Source of the DNA: Lysobacteraceae bacterium
GTDB lineage: Bacteria > Pseudomonadota > Gammaproteobacteria > Xanthomonadales > Xanthomonadaceae
Length of the DNA: 9,406 nt
NCBI GenBank assembly: GCA_017990865.1
Contig: JAGNNB010000094.1
Location: 1 to 9,406 of the forward strand
Direction: 5' to 3'
Shown: positions 1-7,458 of the stretch, piece by piece
How positions within the stretch are numbered: position 1 is the first letter of the stretch
How the letters are laid out: each line of letters opens with the position of its first letter
Notes under the pieces: model-generated
What the model saw: the letters and a program-made list of their open reading frames with translations, nothing else
Told to the model about the DNA's origin: nothing
Databases searched by the model: none
Made by a program: the position numbers and the translations under genes

Positions 1-436
1 CGTTGACGATGCTCGACACCGCGTGTTTGGTCAGCAGCGGATACGCGCCGCGCGCGAGTTCGAACGCGGCGAACAGATTGCTTTCGAAAATGCCGCGCCA
101 TTCGTCTTCGCTGTAGTCGTTGGCGGGCTTGGTGAGATTGCCGCCGGCATTGTTGACCAGAATGTTCAGGCCGTCGCCGAGGTCTTCCACCCAGTCCAAC
201 ACGTCCGCGCGCTGCGCGTCGTCGGCCACGTCGGCGACGCGGGTGCGCACTTCGCCATCGGGAAATTCTTCTTCCAGCTCGCTACGCACGCTGTCCAAAC
301 CGTCGGCATGACGCGCGACGATCAGCACGCGCGCACCGAAGCCGAGCAGCTCACGCGCGATCGCGCGACCGATGCCGGCGCTGCCACCGGTGACGAGCGC
401 GAGTTGTCCGTCGAGACGCCAACGCTGCGGATCCAT
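1..436 (-). CDS. SDR-family NAD(P)-dependent oxidoreductase, tropinone-reductase-like (3' end outside window)
   Basis: This is a short-chain dehydrogenase/reductase, a cytosolic Rossmann-fold enzyme that oxidises or reduces a small alcohol or ketone with NAD(P). Only the first 145 residues are in the window; the frame is open to the left edge. Seen directly: the cofactor glycine motif TGGSAGIG at residues 16-23, Arg42 right after the second beta strand (usually an NADP preference), Asp69 in the adenine-binding region, NNAG at 95-98, and the structural Asn120 of the fourth helix. The catalytic Ser and YxxxK lie beyond the edge, so activity cannot be confirmed. The opening RWRLDGQLALVTGGS resembles tropinone-reductase-like bacterial SDRs; the real substrate is unknown. 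The ATG at 436 is preceded by GGAG about six bases upstream. It is divergent from the lipoprotein gene with a 77-nt spacer. Confidence 0.93.
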   Translation of the reverse strand, partial: MDPQRWRLDGQLALVTGGSAGIGRAIARELLGFGARVLIVARHADGLDSVRSELEEEFPDGEVRTRVADVADDAQRADVLDWVEDLGDGLNILVNNAGGNLTKPANDYSEDEWRGIFESNLFAAFELARGAYPLLTKHAVSSIVN

Positions 437-459
437 GGCTCCACCCACGGGTCGGGAAA

Positions 460-474
460 GGCGTAGGATACGCC
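460..474. promoter_or_regulatory. Short dyad in the SDR/lipoprotein divergent spacer
   Basis: GGCGTA and TACGCC form 6-bp inverted arms around a GGA centre, midway between two divergent start codons (436 and 514). It could be an operator or part of overlapping promoters. I see no convincing -35/-10 pair around it, and in DNA of this GC content short dyads occur by chance, so this is a weak call. Confidence 0.25.
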
Positions 475-513
475 CGCGCTTCGATCCGGGCGCGCGCTCG
501 ACGGAGATTGGCC

Positions 514-795
514 ATGACACGTCGTTTTGCCGCTTCGTGCGTCCCTTTCGCGCTGCTGCTCTGCGCGGCGCTGGCCGGGTGTTCCAAGCCGAAAGTGCCC
601 GAACAGGACGTACCGCCCGCGCCGCAATCGGACCCGGCGGCATCGACCGCGTCGGCCGCAGCGGCCGCGCAATCGCCGACCACACTCAACGAGGCGATCC
701 ACCAACCCATCGACGACGCCAAAGCGATCCGCAAAGCCACCGAAGACGCGGCGACGGAACAACGTCGGGCCATCGACGAGGCGACGAGCGAGTAA
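514..795 (+). CDS. Small lipoprotein of unknown function (93 residues)
   Basis: This is a predicted lipoprotein with a type II signal peptide: positive residues MTRR, a hydrophobic core (residues 9-20), then the lipobox LAGC with the lipidated Cys at position 23. Ser follows the Cys, so there is no Asp+2 inner-membrane retention signal and outer-membrane sorting is expected. The mature part is about 70 residues, first Pro/Ala/Ser-rich and low-complexity (24-55), then a charged, probably helical tail (about 58-93) with repeated AI-x-x-A-T/E spacing. The ATG at 514 is chosen over the TTG two codons upstream because GGAG at 503-506 is seven bases before it. I do not recognise a named family. It is convergent with sppA, and both genes end near the terminator at 900-935. 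Confidence 0.8.
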   Translation: MTRRFAASCVPFALLLCAALAGCSKPKVPEQDVPPAPQSDPAASTASAAAAAQSPTTLNEAIHQPIDDAKAIRKATEDAATEQRRAIDEATSE

Positions 796-899
796 TCGTG
801 CCGATGCGTTCGTCGATACGACGAACGTTGCGGCTGTCGATTCGACGTTCGGCATGGCGATCGACACGGAGACCGACACGGCAATCGTCGCCATCGAAC

Positions 900-935
900 A
901 AAAAAAGCGCCCGGCTTTCGCCGAGCGCTTTTTTT
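900..935. terminator. Bidirectional rho-independent terminator between the lipoprotein gene and sppA
   Basis: Seven A (900-906), then GCGCCCGGC, a TTTC loop (916-919), GCCGAGCGC and seven T (929-935). The GC stem pairs 8 of 9 positions (one C/A mismatch at 911/924), and the A and T runs also pair. It therefore works on both strands: for the lipoprotein gene reading right (105 nt after its stop) and for sppA reading left (about 41 nt after its stop). Confidence 0.93.
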
Positions 936-976
936 CTGACAATACGAACGGGATTCGAACGCGTTCGACGCGCCGA

Positions 977-2869
977 TCAGAACCCGCAGAAGCAATACGC
1001 CACGGCCTTGATCGGCGTGCTGCCGCGGGTCTGCATCGCATTCTCCAGCAATTTCAGATCCTGGTGCATCTGCGGCATGTTCTTGGCGACGAACGCGCGC
1101 GCCAGCCCGGACTCGCTGAGCATTTCCTTACCCATCGCATTGCCGGCGAGACTGCCGATGAGGCGAGCGATCGGGTTCATTTTTTCTTCGATGTAACGCA
1201 CGCGGTAATCGCCGGGCTTGCCCAGCTTGGCGCGTTGGGCGGCGTCGAGGACGGCCGCATTCACACCGCCGAACGCATCGATCAAGCCGCGCTCTTTCGC
1301 TTGCGCACCGCTCCACACGCGGCCGCGCGCCACCGCATCGATGGCCTCGACCGGCTTTTTGCGCGCTTTCGACACGCGACCGGTGAAGTCGCGGTAGCCC
1401 TTCTCGATCACGGACTGGATCACGATCTTGAAGTCGTCCGACAGGGCGCGGCCCAAGCTGAAACCGCCCATCGAGGTGGTGGCGACGCCATCGGTGTGCA
1501 CGCCGATCTTCTCCAGCGCGCGCGGGAAGGTCGGCACCAAACCGAAGATGCCGATCGAACCGGTGATCGTCGAGGGGTCGGCGAAGATGCGATCGGCGTT
1601 CATGCTGATCCAATAGCCACCGGACGCGGCCACGTCGCCCATCGACACCACCACCGGTTTGCCGGCTTCTTTGAGCGCTTCGACTTCGCGGCGGATCTGT
1701 TCGGAGGCGAACACGTCGCCGCCCGGCGAATTCACGCGCAGCACGACGGCCTTGATGCTGTCGTCATCGCGCACGTCGCGCAGCAGCGCGGCGGTGGATT
1801 CGCCGCCGACCGTGCCCGGGGGTTGTTCGCCCTGGACGATCTCGCCTTCGGCCACGACCACGGCGACATCGCCGTTATCGCCGAGGATCGGCAACTGCGT
1901 ATCCAGATGCATCAGATAACCGCTGAAACCGATGGCGGGATAGCCGTCTTCGCTGTCGCCCGCGCCGCTGCGCTCGGTGATCAGATCTTCGACCTGTTCT
2001 TCGGTCTTCAAGCCATCGACCAATTTGCGCTTCAGCGCGTACTGACCCAGATCGCCCTGCGCGGCGGCGATGTCCGCCGACATGGTTTGGAAGCTGGCGG
2101 CCAATTCGTCGACCTTGAGCTTGCGCGCTTTCGCCACATCGGTCAGATAACGCTGCCAGATGTCGCTCATCCAGAACAGATCGGCTTCTTTCGATTCCGG
2201 CGAGGCGCCATCGAGCACATAGGGCTCCGCCGCGGATTTGTATTCGCCGACTTTGAACAGGTGCACATCGACGCCGAGCTTGTCCTGCAAGCCTTCGCGG
2301 TAGTACTGGCGATAGCGGCCGAGGCCTTCCAGCAACAGGCCGCCCATCGGGTCCATGTAGATTTCGTTCGCCTGCGCGGCGAGCAGGTACTGCGATTGAT
2401 CGAAGCTTTCGCCGAACGCGACGATCTGCTTGCCGCTGGCGCGGAAGCGAGCGAGCGCATCGGCGACTTCGCGTAGCGAGGCGTAGCCCGTCGGTTGCAG
2501 GCGATCGACGCGCAGCAGAATGCGCTCGATGTTCTTGTCGTCCTTCGCGGCGTCGATCGCGCGCAACAGATCGCGCAATTGCACCTGGGGCGTGTGTTGG
2601 CCCACGGCTTCGGTCAGGGCGCGCGTGGTCGGGTCGACCGTGTATTGCTCGACCAAGGCGCCTTCCGGCGCGATCACCAACGTGGTGCCGTCGCCGTAGC
2701 GCGCACCCTGCGGCCCGCCGCTGAACATCGCGACGATAAGGCTCATGGCGAAGAACGCGAGAAAGCCGAAGAAAAACACATTGAAGATGAGGCGACGGGT
2801 GAAATTCATCCCGTCCCAAATGAAGATGAAAAAGTTGGCGACGGGGCCGTGGTTGGCCGGGGTGCTCAT
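977..2869 (-). CDS. sppA: Signal peptide peptidase SppA, 67K type
   Basis: This is a membrane-anchored serine protease that degrades signal peptides cut from exported proteins. Its active site faces the periplasm. The 630 residues match the long, duplicated SppA form (E. coli protein about 618). Seen directly: one N-terminal membrane anchor (about residues 27-49); an N-terminal S49 half with GEYKSAAEP, whose Lys211 corresponds to the general base Lys209 of E. coli; and a C-terminal S49 half with LRVNSPGG (377-384) and AASGGYW, whose Ser416 corresponds to nucleophile Ser409. The catalytic Ser/Lys dyad, split across the two halves, is thus intact. The ATG at 2869 is chosen because it places the anchor at the usual N-terminal position and has GGAG about ten bases upstream. 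The frame is open 47 codons further upstream, but that extension is Arg-rich and unlike the family. The C-terminus (AYCFCGF) carries two cysteines of unknown role. Confidence 0.97.
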   Translation of the reverse strand: MSTPANHGPVANFFIFIWDGMNFTRRLIFNVFFFGFLAFFAMSLIVAMFSGGPQGARYGDGTTLVIAPEGALVEQYTVDPTTRALTEAVGQHTPQVQLRDLLRAIDAAKDDKNIERILLRVDRLQPTGYASLREVADALARFRASGKQIVAFGESFDQSQYLLAAQANEIYMDPMGGLLLEGLGRYRQYYREGLQDKLGVDVHLFKVGEYKSAAEPYVLDGASPESKEADLFWMSDIWQRYLTDVAKARKLKVDELAASFQTMSADIAAAQGDLGQYALKRKLVDGLKTEEQVEDLITERSGAGDSEDGYPAIGFSGYLMHLDTQLPILGDNGDVAVVVAEGEIVQGEQPPGTVGGESTAALLRDVRDDDSIKAVVLRVNSPGGDVFASEQIRREVEALKEAGKPVVVSMGDVAASGGYWISMNADRIFADPSTITGSIGIFGLVPTFPRALEKIGVHTDGVATTSMGGFSLGRALSDDFKIVIQSVIEKGYRDFTGRVSKARKKPVEAIDAVARGRVWSGAQAKERGLIDAFGGVNAAVLDAAQRAKLGKPGDYRVRYIEEKMNPIARLIGSLAGNAMGKEMLSESGLARAFVAKNMPQMHQDLKLLENAMQTRGSTPIKAVAYCFCGF

Positions 2870-3128
2870 TGCGGGGTGTCTCCGTGAGGATAGCGGTGCG
2901 TTCGAGTGCGACTTCTGCCGAAGCCGGCGTCGAACGCCTTCGGACGATACGTACGGATCGCGCGTACGATCGGCGGTGTTCCGCGCCCATCGCGGATTCC
3001 ACGGCGCCAAGTCTGGCCGAAGCCGGCCACGGCGTCATCCGCCATCGGTCATTCCGACCAGGGGCAGGTACCGCCCGCCCGGCGCCGGATGCGATCGCGT
3101 GGGTTCGGTGGCGGGTTCGGTCGCCGGC

Positions 3129-4559
3129 TCATTCGAGCGCCATCGCGCGGGATCGGCGCAAAAATCGCGCGCTCAGCAAGGCCGCCGCGACCACCAGGCC
3201 GGCGGTCAGGCCCAACCACATGCCCCACGGCCCCTGCGCCGGCACCCAGCCGCCGATCCCCAGGCCCAGCACCGCCCCCAGCGGCATACCGACGCCCCAG
3301 TAGGCCACGGCGGCGATCAATAGCGGAACGCGGGTGTCCTTCAAGCCGCGCAGCGCCCCGGCGGCGAGCACCTGCAGGCCATCGGGAAACTGGAACGCCG
3401 CGGCCAGCAACAGCAAGGTGGCGGCCAGGCTCGCCACCGCCGCATCGCGGGTGTAGAGCCCGGCGATGGCCTCGTTGCCGAACCACAGCGCGGCGCCGGA
3501 CACCGCCTGCGTCATCAGCGCCAAGGCGAAGCCGGCCAAGGCGGCGCGGCGCAGCCCGTCGCGGTCGCCGCGACCCAGCGCATGGCCGACCCGCACCGTG
3601 GTGGCTTCCGCCAGCGCCATCGGCACCATGAAGCACAGGCTGCAGACGTTGATCGCGATCTGATGCGCCGCCGCGGGCACATCGCCCAACCGACCGATCA
3701 CCAGCGCCGTGGCGATGAACAACCCGCCTTCCATCAACCAGGCCAGCCCGATCGGTAAGCCGACGACCAGCAATTCGCGGATCGGCGCCCAGCGCGGCGG
3801 TTCCCAGCGCGCGAACAAGCCCAGCGCGCGGAAGCGCGGTGCGCGCGCGAGATACCAGACGGCGGCGATCGCCTGAACCCACATCGTGATCGCCGAGGCG
3901 TAGCCCAAACCGGCCGGCCCGAGTTCGGGCATCCCCCCAGCACCGAAGGTGAGCCCGTAACCCAGCGGGATCAACAGCAGCAGGCCGCCGAAGCCCAGCA
4001 GCATGGTCGGTACGGTGTGATGCAGGCCGTCGCAGAGATAACGCATGCACAGGTACAGCGAGAGCGCCGGCACGCCCCAGCGGATGCCGCCGACGAAAGC
4101 CGCGGCCCCGGGCCGGATATCGGCGGCGATGCCCATCGCCGGCATGGCATGGACGATCGCGCTCAGGAACGCCCACATCGCCAGCCCCAGCACCGCCGCC
4201 AGCCACAAGGCCTGACGGAAACGCGGCCCGATGGCCTCGTGCCGACCGGCACCGTCGTCCTGCGACACCGCCGCGGGCAAGGCCATCAGCGTGCCCATCG
4301 GCACCATCAGCGGCATCCAGAACAAGGCGGTGCCGATCGACACCGCGGCCAGCGTCTGCGTGCCGTGACGGCCGGCGATCACCGCGTCGACGAAACCGAT
4401 CAGCCCAGTCGAGACGTGACCCACCACCAACGGCGCCGCGAGCTTGGCGGTGCGCCGGAGCTGGTCGGCGAAGCGCGGCGCGTCGCTACCGACATCGGCA
4501 GATGTGGAGGATGCGGCGGAAGGCGCGGCGGAAGATGGATCGAAATCGTGAGCGGACAT
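3129..4559 (-). CDS. MATE-family multidrug/Na+ (or H+) antiporter, NorM-like
   Basis: This is an inner-membrane efflux transporter that exports cationic compounds in exchange for Na+ or H+. The 476 residues and about 12 hydrophobic segments fit the NorM branch of MATE. Family-type sites seen: GFVDAVIAG with Asp58 in the first helix, Glu277 in the seventh helix (LAWLMEGGLF), GRLGDVPAAAHQIA (289-302), RVGHALGRGD (323-332) and GALRGLKDT with Asp408. These match the conserved acidic residues used for cation coupling in NorM proteins. A hydrophilic tail of about 35 residues rich in Ala/Ser precedes the first helix. The ATG at 4559 is the first in-frame ATG before the family homology, but it has no clear Shine-Dalgarno. 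Another in-frame ATG near 4653 would add a Pro/Arg-rich leader reaching close to the divergent gene, and is less likely. The real substrate cannot be read from sequence. Confidence 0.93.
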   Translation of the reverse strand: MSAHDFDPSSAAPSAASSTSADVGSDAPRFADQLRRTAKLAAPLVVGHVSTGLIGFVDAVIAGRHGTQTLAAVSIGTALFWMPLMVPMGTLMALPAAVSQDDGAGRHEAIGPRFRQALWLAAVLGLAMWAFLSAIVHAMPAMGIAADIRPGAAAFVGGIRWGVPALSLYLCMRYLCDGLHHTVPTMLLGFGGLLLLIPLGYGLTFGAGGMPELGPAGLGYASAITMWVQAIAAVWYLARAPRFRALGLFARWEPPRWAPIRELLVVGLPIGLAWLMEGGLFIATALVIGRLGDVPAAAHQIAINVCSLCFMVPMALAEATTVRVGHALGRGDRDGLRRAALAGFALALMTQAVSGAALWFGNEAIAGLYTRDAAVASLAATLLLLAAAFQFPDGLQVLAAGALRGLKDTRVPLLIAAVAYWGVGMPLGAVLGLGIGGWVPAQGPWGMWLGLTAGLVVAAALLSARFLRRSRAMALE

Positions 4560-4583
4560 CGAGGACGGCGTTGGAGCCAGCGA

Positions 4584-4599
4584 CGGAGCGAGCGCTCCG
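4584..4599. promoter_or_regulatory. Inverted repeat between the divergent MATE and DUF3667 genes
   Basis: CGGAGCG and CGCTCCG are perfect 7-bp arms separated by AG. It lies 25 nt upstream of the MATE start and about 75 nt upstream of the DUF3667 start, so it could be an operator for either or both. On the MATE transcript it could instead form a small hairpin in the 5' leader. No regulator gene lies nearby to pair it with. Confidence 0.35.
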
Positions 4600-4674
4600 C
4601 CAGGGCTTCGCGAAACCCGTTGCGGGCGGGCTGGTATCTTACCCACCCCGCCCATCCGCCCGCCCGGAGCCCGT

Positions 4675-5874
4675 TTGAGCGCGCACGACGCCCCTTCCGC
4701 CCTCGCGCGCTGCGACAACTGCGGCACGGTGCTGCAGGGCGGTTTCTGCCACGTCTGCGGCCAGCACGCGCACAACCCCTTGCGCAGCTTCGCGCATGCG
4801 GCGGAGGAAGTGTTCGAGTCGTTCTGGCATCTGGACGGCCGTATCTTCCGCACCCTGGCCGATCTGTTCGTACCCGGGCGCGTCGCGGTCAACTATCTGT
4901 CGGGCCAGCGCGTGCGCTATCTGCCGCCGCTGCGCGTGTTCATCATCCTCAGCGTGCTGACCTTCTTCGTCGGTAAGCTCACGCTGCACGTCGACGCGAC
5001 CGGCGAAACCCCGAATGCCGCGATCCAACGCGACAACGTCAACTTCAATCTCGCCGACGGCGGCAAGAGCGAACTGATGACGCAGGCGCGCACCGTGGAG
5101 GAGGTTCTGCGCCTCCGCGAAGAAGCGCTGCAGAACATCGCGAAGGCCCGTCGCGAGTTTGACGCTGGATGGTTCGGGGAATGGTTCGGGGACACGATCG
5201 GCGACTTCGCCGCCGAACAGGTCGATGAACGTGCGCGCGAACGCATGCGCGCGCTCGGAGCGGCGCCCGCGCAATGGACGGCGCTCGACGCGGCCGCTGG
5301 CGGCCGGCGCGGTTCCGGGAGTTCGACCGACGCGCAAGCCTCCACCGCGAGCGCCGCCAAAACGCCTGTCTCCGAGGAGCGAAGCTGGCTGAGCGGCTGG
5401 CTGCGAGAGCGCTTGATCCGACTCAAGCGCAACGTCGATGCGGTGAACAAAAATCCCGACGAATTCGTCCGCTTGGTGCTCGGCGCCGTGCCCAGCGCGC
5501 TATTCGTTTTGGTGCCGGTGTTCGCGCTGTGCCTGAAGCTGCTGTATCTGCGTTCCGGCCGCGGCTATCTCGAACATCTGGTGGTCGCGCTCTACAGCCA
5601 CGCGATGATGCTGCTGGCGCTGTTGATGTGCTTCGTGTTGGTCGGCCTGCAGTCGTTGGCGGCGACGCCGGCCTGGCTGGACAATGCGCTCGCGATCGCG
5701 GCGGGGCTCGGATTGACGTTGGCGATGCCGCTGTACTTGCTGTGGATGCAGAAGCGCGTCTATGCGCAAGGCTGGCCGACGACGCTGACCAAATTCGCGC
5801 TGCTGGGCAGCCTGTATTCGGTGCTGCTGATCTTCGCCACCATCTACGCCGTGTTGGCGGGATTGAGCAGTTGA
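4675..5874 (+). CDS. DUF3667-type integral membrane protein with N-terminal zinc ribbon
   Basis: The function is unknown. The protein has 399 residues. A treble-clef-like zinc ribbon C13-x2-C16-x8-C25-x2-C28 (with GQHAHNP after it) starts the protein. A conserved block at 42-85 (FWHLDGRIFRTL...PGRVAVNYLSGQRVRYLPPLR) leads into the first membrane segment (about 88-100). A long polar, partly helical loop (about 105-262) includes a low-complexity Ala/Ser/Gly stretch at 205-235. Four more hydrophobic segments follow (about 268-290, 300-326, 336-357, 373-396). YLEHLVVALYSHA at 298-310 is the EHLV-type signature I associate with DUF3667. The start is TTG at 4675: GGAG at 4666-4669 is five bases before it, and no in-frame ATG precedes the zinc ribbon. 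It is probably co-transcribed with the DUF4286 gene 85 nt downstream. Confidence 0.85.
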   Translation: MSAHDAPSALARCDNCGTVLQGGFCHVCGQHAHNPLRSFAHAAEEVFESFWHLDGRIFRTLADLFVPGRVAVNYLSGQRVRYLPPLRVFIILSVLTFFVGKLTLHVDATGETPNAAIQRDNVNFNLADGGKSELMTQARTVEEVLRLREEALQNIAKARREFDAGWFGEWFGDTIGDFAAEQVDERARERMRALGAAPAQWTALDAAAGGRRGSGSSTDAQASTASAAKTPVSEERSWLSGWLRERLIRLKRNVDAVNKNPDEFVRLVLGAVPSALFVLVPVFALCLKLLYLRSGRGYLEHLVVALYSHAMMLLALLMCFVLVGLQSLAATPAWLDNALAIAAGLGLTLAMPLYLLWMQKRVYAQGWPTTLTKFALLGSLYSVLLIFATIYAVLAGLSS

Positions 5875-5959
5875 CCGACGCCGCGCGCGGAAAACGTCAC
5901 GAGCCACGAGAAGCGAGCTGCGCGAAAGCGCGGTGTCGCACGGATTCCGAGGGAACACC

Positions 5960-6295
5960 ATGAGCGCAACGCAAGCCACGAATACGATCGTCTACGAAGT
6001 GAACGTCGAAGTGGATGCGGACATCGCCGCCGCGTATCGCGCATGGCTGCACGACCATATCGCCGAGATTCTCGCCCTCCCGGGCTTCGTCGACGCGCGC
6101 GCGTTCGACGTGCTGGATCCGCCGGTATCGGCCGGTCGCATCGGCCTCTGCGTGCAGTATCGATTGACCGATGCCGCCGCGCTCGACGCGTATTTGCGCG
6201 ATCACGCGCCGCGGCTGCGCGCCGACGGCGTGGCGCGTTTCGGCGAACGTTTCCGCGCGCAGCGTCGCGTACTGCGCGAGCGTGTCGGCGACTGA
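5960..6295 (+). CDS. DUF4286-family small cytosolic protein (111 residues)
   Basis: This is a small soluble protein of unknown function that fits DUF4286, a ferredoxin-like (dimeric alpha/beta barrel-like) family. Family traits seen: IVYEVNVEVDADIAAAYRAWL at the start of the fold (a strand, then a helix), then HDHIAEILALPGFVDARAFDV, a second strand around IGLCVQYRL, and a C-terminal helix ending in an Arg-rich tail. No catalytic or metal motif is visible. The ATG at 5960 is chosen because GAGG (5949-5952) is seven bases upstream; a GTG at 5933 in the same frame would add nine residues without a good ribosome site. It follows the DUF3667 gene on the same strand by 85 nt with no terminator between them, so an operon is plausible but not shown. 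Confidence 0.85.
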   Translation: MSATQATNTIVYEVNVEVDADIAAAYRAWLHDHIAEILALPGFVDARAFDVLDPPVSAGRIGLCVQYRLTDAAALDAYLRDHAPRLRADGVARFGERFRAQRRVLRERVGD

Positions 6296-6339
6296 ATCGT
6301 CGTGAGGCTGTTCGGCGACGCCTGGCCGGCGATCTGGGA

Positions 6340-6414
6340 GCGCTTGGTCAGAGCGCGCTCGGTCAAAGCGCGGTCGATCAAAGCACGCTCAGCCCGATAA
6401 CGCTCGGCACGAGC
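6340..6414. repeat. Degenerate 15-bp tandem repeat, about five units
   Basis: There are five consecutive 15-base units, the second being GCGCTCGGTCAAAGC (6355-6369). Units 1-2 and 2-3 each match at 13 of 15 positions; units 4 and 5 are diverged and form the left part of the hairpin at 6394-6422. The period is a multiple of three, so every frame stays open; one frame gives repeated five-residue blocks such as ALGQS. That frame is not the frame of the upstream DUF4286 gene and has no credible start, so I treat this as intergenic. Confidence 0.65.
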
Positions 6415-6422
6415 GTTATCGG
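6394..6422. terminator. 12-bp perfect hairpin between convergent genes (possible terminator)
   Basis: CCGATAACGCTC (6394-6405) pairs perfectly with GAGCGTTATCGG (6411-6422) around the loop GGCAC. It sits between the DUF4286 stop (6295, rightward) and the stop of the leftward 228-residue gene (6430), only 8 nt after the latter. Position and symmetry suit a shared transcription end or mRNA 3' stabiliser. There is no T run on either strand, so it is not a classical intrinsic terminator. Confidence 0.55.
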
Positions 6423-6429
6423 CGATGCG

Positions 6430-7116
6430 TCAGGACCCGCTCGCGCCGCCGCCGCGCAGTTTGCTCAGCCAATTCGGCGCGCGCAGCGGAATGTTCAAGG
6501 GGATCGGGCGATTGAGCAGGCTCGGTTCGCGTTCCGGCACCAGCGGCTGGACGTTCGTGCTCTCGGCGACCACTGCTTCGCGCATGCGCGCGACGGCAGC
6601 GGAACGTTCGGGGCTCAACTCCTCCAGCACGTACTGCACTTCGCTGCGCAGCGCCAACCACGCGGCACCGTCGGGCGAGCCGTCGGCGCGCTGCGGCAAC
6701 GCGCGCTGCAAGGCTTGGCGATAGTTCTCCTCGCTCACGCCGAACACCGACGCGCCCTGGGCGTCGTCCAACTGTGCGACCAATCGCGCCAGCACCACCG
6801 CCCGGGCGGCGAAATCCAAACGCGCCAAGGGCGCGAAATCGCCCGACCAGAACGGCGCCAGGGGTTCGGCGGCCAGCGCCGGAGATTCGAGGAAAGTGAC
6901 CCAGAACAGGCGCGGCCAATCGGCTTGCGGCGCGGTGCGCGCGGCGGCGACGAACGCGGCGAAAATCGCCGGCAAGGCTTGATCGCCATGCGCGACCTCG
7001 CCGCACTGCAATTCGGCGAACACCACGGCACGGCGTTCGAGGCCGCGCAGGAAGACGGTCAAGGCGGTGGTCGTTCCGGTGACCGAATCCAAAGTCTGCG
7101 CGAGGGGCGAATTCAT
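6430..7116 (-). CDS. Uncharacterised protein with weak sigma-70/ECF-like architecture (228 residues)
   Basis: I do not recognise a named family with certainty. The first 75 residues are helical and hydrophobic-patterned (TALTVFLRGLERRAVVFAEL, later DWPRLFWVTFLES), in the way sigma region 2 proteins are. Residues about 97-142 (ARLDFAARAVVLARLVAQL, then GASVFGVSEENYRQALQRAL) resemble sigma region 4: a helix, then a helix-turn-helix with GVSE at the turn and a recognition-helix-like YRQALQRAL. Residues 186-228 are a Pro-rich, probably disordered tail. No transmembrane segment or signal peptide is seen. The ATG at 7116 is the first in frame; no clear Shine-Dalgarno precedes it, so the start is moderately sure. 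It is convergent with DUF4286 and divergent from priA. It may have lost polymerase binding and act otherwise; the sigma relation is inference from pattern only. Confidence 0.72.
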   Translation of the reverse strand: MNSPLAQTLDSVTGTTTALTVFLRGLERRAVVFAELQCGEVAHGDQALPAIFAAFVAAARTAPQADWPRLFWVTFLESPALAAEPLAPFWSGDFAPLARLDFAARAVVLARLVAQLDDAQGASVFGVSEENYRQALQRALPQRADGSPDGAAWLALRSEVQYVLEELSPERSAAVARMREAVVAESTNVQPLVPEREPSLLNRPIPLNIPLRAPNWLSKLRGGGASGS

Positions 7117-7387
7117 GGCGTTACGAGAAGCGGTGCATCCGAGTGCAGTCGTGACGAAAAAAGAGCGGTGATTCAGTCTCGCGAGCGGATCGTCCGCACC
7201 AAGTGGTGTCAGGCGATTCCGGTCGCGGCGCGAACGACGACCGACGGCGCTTTCGGGCCGCGCGGCTCACGCGATGGACAGGCCGGCATGATGCCTTCGC
7301 GCGCCGGACAGGGGGCATGACCGCCATCACGGAATCGGCGACGCGCCTTCGCTCGCCGGGACGCCCCGCCGCGCAGGGCGCCGAGCG

Positions 7388-7396
7388 TTGTACACA
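7388..7396 (+). promoter_or_regulatory. Near-consensus DnaA box
   Basis: TTGTACACA differs from the consensus TTATNCACA at one position (G for A at the third base). Alone it would not be worth calling; it is listed because two perfect boxes lie about 180 nt downstream in the same spacer. Confidence 0.3.
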
Positions 7397-7458
7397 GCGG
7401 ACACGAAATTGCAATACCGCACGGCGTTTTGCGTACGAAGCCGCGAATTCGCCGATGT

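Noticed and set aside
944..1020. tRNA-like T-arm (GTTCGAATCCC on the - strand) just after the sppA stop
   Set aside because: No matching acceptor, D or anticodon arms can be built; the upstream bases encode the SppA C-terminus and the T stem has a mismatch.
527..2476. About 650-codon open frame on the + strand, mostly antisense to sppA
   Set aside because: It is Arg/His/Ala-rich with no domain, no start signal, and overlaps both the lipoprotein gene and the intact sppA; such frames are typical of GC-rich codon use on the opposite strand.
3101..3124. Two copies of a 12-bp direct repeat (GGGTTCGG plus four bases) and a CCGGCGCCGG palindrome nearby in the sppA-MATE spacer
   Set aside because: Only two short GC-rich copies, no T run and no promoter-like context; not distinguishable from chance.
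4545..4689. Both divergent genes (MATE and DUF3667) start with the residues MSAHD
   Set aside because: Codons differ (TCC/AGC for Ser, different third bases) and the flanking DNA is not related, so a duplicated start region is unlikely; probably coincidence.
4560..4892. In-frame extension of the MATE gene by 111 codons upstream of the ATG at 4559
   Set aside because: It would overlap the zinc-ribbon part of the divergent DUF3667 gene, is Arg/Pro/Ser-rich, and is not part of MATE proteins.
6043..7320. Long + strand open frame across DUF4286, the 15-bp array and the sigma-like gene
   Set aside because: Arg/Gln-rich, without a credible start, in a different frame from DUF4286 and antisense to the better-supported leftward gene.
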